From: an uncultured Myxococcales bacterium
Lineage (GTDB): Bacteria > Myxococcota_A > UBA9042
NCBI GenBank assembly: GCA_937910235.1
Contig: CALENB010000523.1
Location: 1 to 46,524 of the forward strand
Reading direction: 5' to 3'
DNA length: 46,524 bases
Positions 43,445-46,524 of this stretch are shown here, one piece after another. Below the pieces are notes generated by a model. That model saw nothing but the letters and a program-made list of their open reading frames with translations. It searched no databases and was not told the DNA's origin. How positions within the stretch are numbered: the first letter of the stretch is position 1; each line of letters opens with the position of its first letter. The position numbers and the translations under genes are program-made.

Positions 43445-45474
43445 CCAGGCTCTTTCACCAGCTTCAGGTCTTTCAAGTCGAGTCCTGCCGGGTAACCGTA
43501 CGACACGTATTGATCAAAGCCGTACACGTCGACCGCCACCGGCTGGTCAGACTTGACGCGATGCACCCCCTCTCCCACAAAGATCCGGGCCATCTGGTAC
43601 GTCTTGGACACCTTCTCGAAGAAGTCTGGCGACAGCAGGTTGCCGTCAAACGACACCTTCGCGCCCATGGGCGCCGCCACCGAGATGTAGTTCATGGCGT
43701 ACTTGTTGGGCGCAAGGAACACGAATTCGTTCCGCCACTGTGCCACAGGAATCGCCAGGAGGAACGCGGGATCTCCGGTACCGGCGTCGCCAGGCTGCGG
43801 CCCCACCGAGTTCGGGTCGGGCGCGTCCTGGCTCGCCATGAAGTGACCCACCATGATCGGAGCCGGGCTGCCATCGCCCTTCTTCGCAATGATCTCGAAG
43901 CTCTTACTCGTCTCGATCTCGTACCACTCGCCCTTGCTCAGCACCGGCACGTACACGTTCTTGCCGTCCTGGTCCTTGATCGGCGGGATCGTCGTCACCT
44001 TGGTGCCGTCCTCCGCCGCCATGATGCGCCAATAGTCGCTCTCCTGCCCCCGCGGAAACAGCTTCACGGCGACGTAGTGCGAGCCCCACGTCTTGATCGG
44101 GAACATCTGCATCTCGAGGTGATCGGCGCAGCAGGTGATGAACTGGCTGCACTGCTCATGCTTGTAGCAGGGCGTCTTCTTGTCGTACGCGCACACACCG
44201 CACTTGGAGTTGTTGGCGAGCTCCTTGGCGGTGCACAGATCCACATCACACCGGTTGGTGTTGGGGGCGTTGGCCGCTTCTGACCCGCCAAATACGGCGA
44301 CTCGCTTGTTCGCGGTCACGATCGATCCCGTCAGGTCCGAGCCGACCTGATCTGACTCGATGTTCAACGTGTCCCACTGATCGAGGATGAACTCGCCGCC
44401 CTCGCCGCCCTTGAACACCTTGATCGGCGTGCCCGTGGAGCTCGCCAGGGTCTTGCCCGTCGTCTTGGAGAACTGCACGTTCACCGTCGTCTGCCCGCCA
44501 AGCGTCGCCACGATCGTGATGAACCCGCGCAGAATCGAGAACGACTGCTCCCGGGACATGACCATGTAATACTTGCCCAAAAGCTCCTCGGGCAGCAGCA
44601 GGGACGCGTCGTTGGAGAAGACATTCTCGTTCTCCAACGGGTTGAACTGATACGCCGTGATCGGGACTGAGGAGCTGACTTTGTAGGCCAATTTCGCCTG
44701 GACGGTGCCGTTGATGTTGCGTGGCGGCAGGTTGTAGACGCGCAGTTGGCCCGGTTTTAGGGGGGACAGATCGAGCTTCCCGCCCTTTGCGTCGAACTCG
44801 ACGATGCCCTCGTTGGTCTCGATCTTGATGTTGGCCGCGAGTTTGTCCGACGGGTTGCTCACCACCACGGCGTACTGCGCGCCGGCTGCGTCGTAGTAAC
44901 CACGCTTGCCGCCCGGCACAAAAGCGTTGTCGAGGTCGGTCGCCCAGAACGAACAGCCGATGTAGCTGTTGGCTTTAACGTTGATTTCACAGGCCTCGGC
45001 ACACAGGCCGCCAGCGTAACACTGCTTACCGGCGCCGCCGTCGCAGGTCTTCGAATCGACCCACTCGCCCTCGGTGTTGCAGGTCTGGACGACCGTGCTG
45101 TCCGTTTCACTACAGCGGTTGAGGCCTGGCGTGCACACCGAACAGACTCCGGGGAGCTTGCAGCGGCTCACGCCACCGTCGCTTCCGAAGCACTGCGTCG
45201 CCTCCCAGCCGCTGCCATCCGCCTTGCATCGCTTCAGCTCGGTGTCGCTCGCGCAGCCATCGACGCTGCCCGGTGCGCACACGCCTCCGTCGGGGATGGC
45301 CTTGATCGTGTCCTGGCTCTGACCGTCGATTTGGCCGCCGCCGTCGGTGCCGATGGCGTCCAGATCGATCGTGACGGCGTCCTTCTCCGCCGGTGGTGTC
45401 GCGCTACAGGCCCCAAAACTCAGCATGAGCGCGAGGGCCAAGAGGGCGGAGGAGGGGTGACGGGTGCTGTGCAT
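43438..45474 (-). CDS. IgGFc-binding-type lipoprotein, first gene of the surface operon, 678 aa
   Basis: The signal peptide ends in lipobox FGAC (Cys23, Ser at +2), with a short Asp/Gly/Gln linker. Residues about 66-160 are Cys-rich modules (CAPGSVDGC, CTPGLNRC, CNTEGEW). The rest fits the IgGFc-binding N-terminal domain: KRGYYDAAGAQYAVVVSNPS, PITAYQFNPLENENVFSNDASLLLP in pieces, WGSHYVAVKLFPRGQE, and a closing GEGVHRVKSDQPVAVDVYGF. This domain was first described in a mucin-like human protein and is frequent in myxobacteria, where it is thought to bind glycoprotein. Start ATG 45474 has AGGA seven bases upstream. It heads a same-strand run of five lipoprotein genes. No confident promoter was found upstream. 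Confidence 0.87.
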   Translation of the reverse strand: MHSTRHPSSALLALALMLSFGACSATPPAEKDAVTIDLDAIGTDGGGQIDGQSQDTIKAIPDGGVCAPGSVDGCASDTELKRCKADGSGWEATQCFGSDGGVSRCKLPGVCSVCTPGLNRCSETDSTVVQTCNTEGEWVDSKTCDGGAGKQCYAGGLCAEACEINVKANSYIGCSFWATDLDNAFVPGGKRGYYDAAGAQYAVVVSNPSDKLAANIKIETNEGIVEFDAKGGKLDLSPLKPGQLRVYNLPPRNINGTVQAKLAYKVSSSVPITAYQFNPLENENVFSNDASLLLPEELLGKYYMVMSREQSFSILRGFITIVATLGGQTTVNVQFSKTTGKTLASSTGTPIKVFKGGEGGEFILDQWDTLNIESDQVGSDLTGSIVTANKRVAVFGGSEAANAPNTNRCDVDLCTAKELANNSKCGVCAYDKKTPCYKHEQCSQFITCCADHLEMQMFPIKTWGSHYVAVKLFPRGQESDYWRIMAAEDGTKVTTIPPIKDQDGKNVYVPVLSKGEWYEIETSKSFEIIAKKGDGSPAPIMVGHFMASQDAPDPNSVGPQPGDAGTGDPAFLLAIPVAQWRNEFVFLAPNKYAMNYISVAAPMGAKVSFDGNLLSPDFFEKVSKTYQMARIFVGEGVHRVKSDQPVAVDVYGFDQYVSYGYPAGLDLKDLKLVKEPGD

Positions 45475-45899
45475 GTACTGTCCTTGTTACGGGATCTGGG
45501 GTCGTCGGACGGGGGTCCAACGTGACACACCGACGCTGTCTGGCGCCAAGATCGTCTCCAGATCACCTGCCGAGCCCCAACCAACCGGCGCGATGGATCG
45601 CGAAACGGTAGCGAAGATCTACCCACGCGGTCAATTGTAGAAGCGGTGCAACACCGAGGTTCCTGCTTGGCGAGGCCGCCGCAGTCGCGCAGCCGCGCAC
45701 AAGATAGGTCGGGCCGGCGCGCTCGGTTATCCTTGACATTGAGCATCCCGTCCCGTATCTGCACCGCCCGTTCGTGGTCAGGCGTAGCCGGCCACAACTT
45801 GGGGACACGCCCCTAGCCACATCGCTAGAGCGCACACCCGCCAAAGGGATTTGGCACGAAACTCGCCGACCTACCTAGGTTGGCTCAGGAGAACGAGAC
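45475..45899. other. 425-bp divergent intergenic region between the lipoprotein run and rpsP
   Basis: It holds no convincing gene. It carries one good plus-strand promoter for rpsP at 45733-45761. On the minus strand, TTGACC (45634-45629) has only a poor -10 match (TACCGT) 18 bases away, so the promoter of the lipoprotein run remains unidentified. No strong hairpin or repeat was seen. Confidence 0.5.
45733..45761 (+). promoter_or_regulatory. Sigma70 promoter for rpsP
   Basis: A perfect TTGACA (45733-45738) is followed after 17 bases by TATCTG (45756-45761), which matches only the first half of the -10 consensus. Expected start is near 45768, giving a leader of about 130 bases before rpsP. 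Confidence 0.5.
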
Positions 45900-46166
45900 A
45901 TGGCCGTTCGCATTCGCCTCGCCCGCTACGGCGCCAAGAAGCGCCCTTTCTACCGCATCGTCGCCGCTGATAGTCAGTGCCGCCGCGACGGTCGATTCAT
46001 CGAGACCATCGGTACGTACAACCCGTGCGTGAACCCCGCTGCGATCGACTTGAAGCTCGATCGCTACGACCACTGGACCGGCCAGGGCGCCAAGCCCACC
46101 GAGACCGTCGCATCGATCGTGCGCAAGGCCCGCGGCCAGGTTCAGACCGAGACCACCGAGGGTTGA
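45900..46166 (+). CDS. rpsP: 30S ribosomal protein S16, 88 aa
   Basis: Small-subunit protein that binds 16S rRNA early in assembly. The N-terminus MAVRIRLARYGAKKRPFYRI and the later GRFIETIGTYNP are diagnostic, and length is normal. Start ATG 45900 follows CAGGAG with eight-base spacing. It is the first gene of the usual rpsP-khpA-rimM-trmD operon. The usual upstream neighbour ffh is absent here. Confidence 0.98.
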   Translation: MAVRIRLARYGAKKRPFYRIVAADSQCRRDGRFIETIGTYNPCVNPAAIDLKLDRYDHWTGQGAKPTETVASIVRKARGQVQTETTEG

Positions 46167-46262
46167 GGCGCAGGGTCGTGGTTGCGGCCCGTGTCTCCCC
46201 CTTGTCCTGTTGTCTTGCGCTTGCAGCTCCCGGTCCTTTGAGGGCCGCCAAAGGCGATCCCA

Positions 46263-46499
46263 ATGGATGAACTGCTCCACTACGTCGCTTGCATCCTCGT
46301 CGACCACCCCGAGTCGGTGGTCGTGGAGTCGGAGACCGACGATGACGGTACGGTCGTCCTGCGCCTGACGGTCCGCCCCGACGACATCGGCAAGGTCATT
46401 GGCAAGCAGGGGCGCACGGCTCGTGCCATGCGCAACCTGATGCACGCGGCTGCTGAGCAGCGACAAGTGCGTGTCAACGTTCAATTCGTCGACGCCTGA
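46263..46499 (+). CDS. khpA: KH-domain RNA-binding protein KhpA, 78 aa
   Basis: Small single-KH protein (YlqC family) that binds RNA and in several bacteria works with KhpB in cell-size and RNA regulation. The GxxG RNA-binding loop is visible in IGKVIGKQGRTARAMRNL. The N-terminus MDELLHYVACILVDHPESV is typical. It follows rpsP by 96 bp in the standard order, and the sequence beyond 46499 should lead into rimM. The ribosome site before ATG 46263 is weak (AAAGG at a long distance). Confidence 0.95.
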   Translation: MDELLHYVACILVDHPESVVVESETDDDGTVVLRLTVRPDDIGKVIGKQGRTARAMRNLMHAAAEQRQVRVNVQFVDA

Positions 46500-46524
46500 G
46501 CGTTCGGTCTACGAGGTCCCTTGC

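Noticed and set aside
45853-45866. GG-N10-GC element resembling a sigma54 promoter before rpsP
   Set aside because: The -12 half is TCGC and not TTGC, it is only about 34 bases from the rpsP start, and a ribosomal protein gene is an unlikely sigma54 target; a sigma70-type promoter lies upstream.

Overview
The window reads as chromosomal DNA of a GC-rich, Gram-negative predatory/social-type bacterium. The best match is a myxobacterium-like lineage of the old Deltaproteobacteria (Myxococcota or Bradymonadota). That placement is inferred from several signs: a Ser/Thr kinase with a C-terminal PEGA domain, a sigma54 activator, many large exported lipoproteins with Asp/Gly/Thr/Ala-rich linkers after the lipid cysteine, Cys-rich modules of the type common in myxobacteria, an IgGFc-binding-type domain, TIG repeats and WG-type beta-propellers. 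I see no mobile element, CRISPR array, tRNA or rRNA.

Layout. 1-80 is the 3' end of a gene with a His-Gly-Ser repeat tail. 339-896 (-) is a small sigma-70-like factor, divergent from a block that builds or senses the cell wall: an L,D-transpeptidase (1181-3169), a 67-aa protein (3178-3381) and a PEGA kinase (3378-5294), followed by a GT2 glycosyltransferase (5355-6104). Convergent to it are a polytopic membrane protein and an exported protein with overlapping genes (6160-8419, -). RNase E/G (9077-12169) follows a long leader with a good sigma70 promoter, then an NtrC-type regulator and a coupled 501-aa unknown. 15307-20890 holds three lipoproteins; the last two are tandem VWA paralogues.

21185-31849 is the housekeeping core: ROK kinase, tlyA and xseB (-), rnd (+), then a tightly packed minus-strand cofactor operon nadC-birA-coaX-queE-pyk with GTGA stop/start overlaps, and priA (+) divergent from nadC. 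nadC appears to be transcribed from a promoter that overlaps the start of priA, giving a near-leaderless mRNA.

31879-45474 (-) is the most striking part: five consecutive large lipoprotein genes covering about 13.6 kb and in one orientation. In transcription order they are an IgGFc-binding-type protein, a 1426-aa six-TIG protein that ends in a propeller, two propeller proteins (one with a jelly-roll inserted into the propeller), and a 717-aa protein with a Big-1-like domain. Gaps are 10 bp at two junctions. The two wider junctions each carry an unrelated 16-bp tandem repeat of just under four copies. All five appear to be lipid-anchored, with no Asp at +2. I infer a surface complex for adhesion or contact, built from interaction domains with no recognisable enzyme. 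The window ends with rpsP and khpA, the start of the usual rpsP-khpA-rimM-trmD operon.

All function calls come from reading motifs and domain patterns in the translations; no database search was possible.
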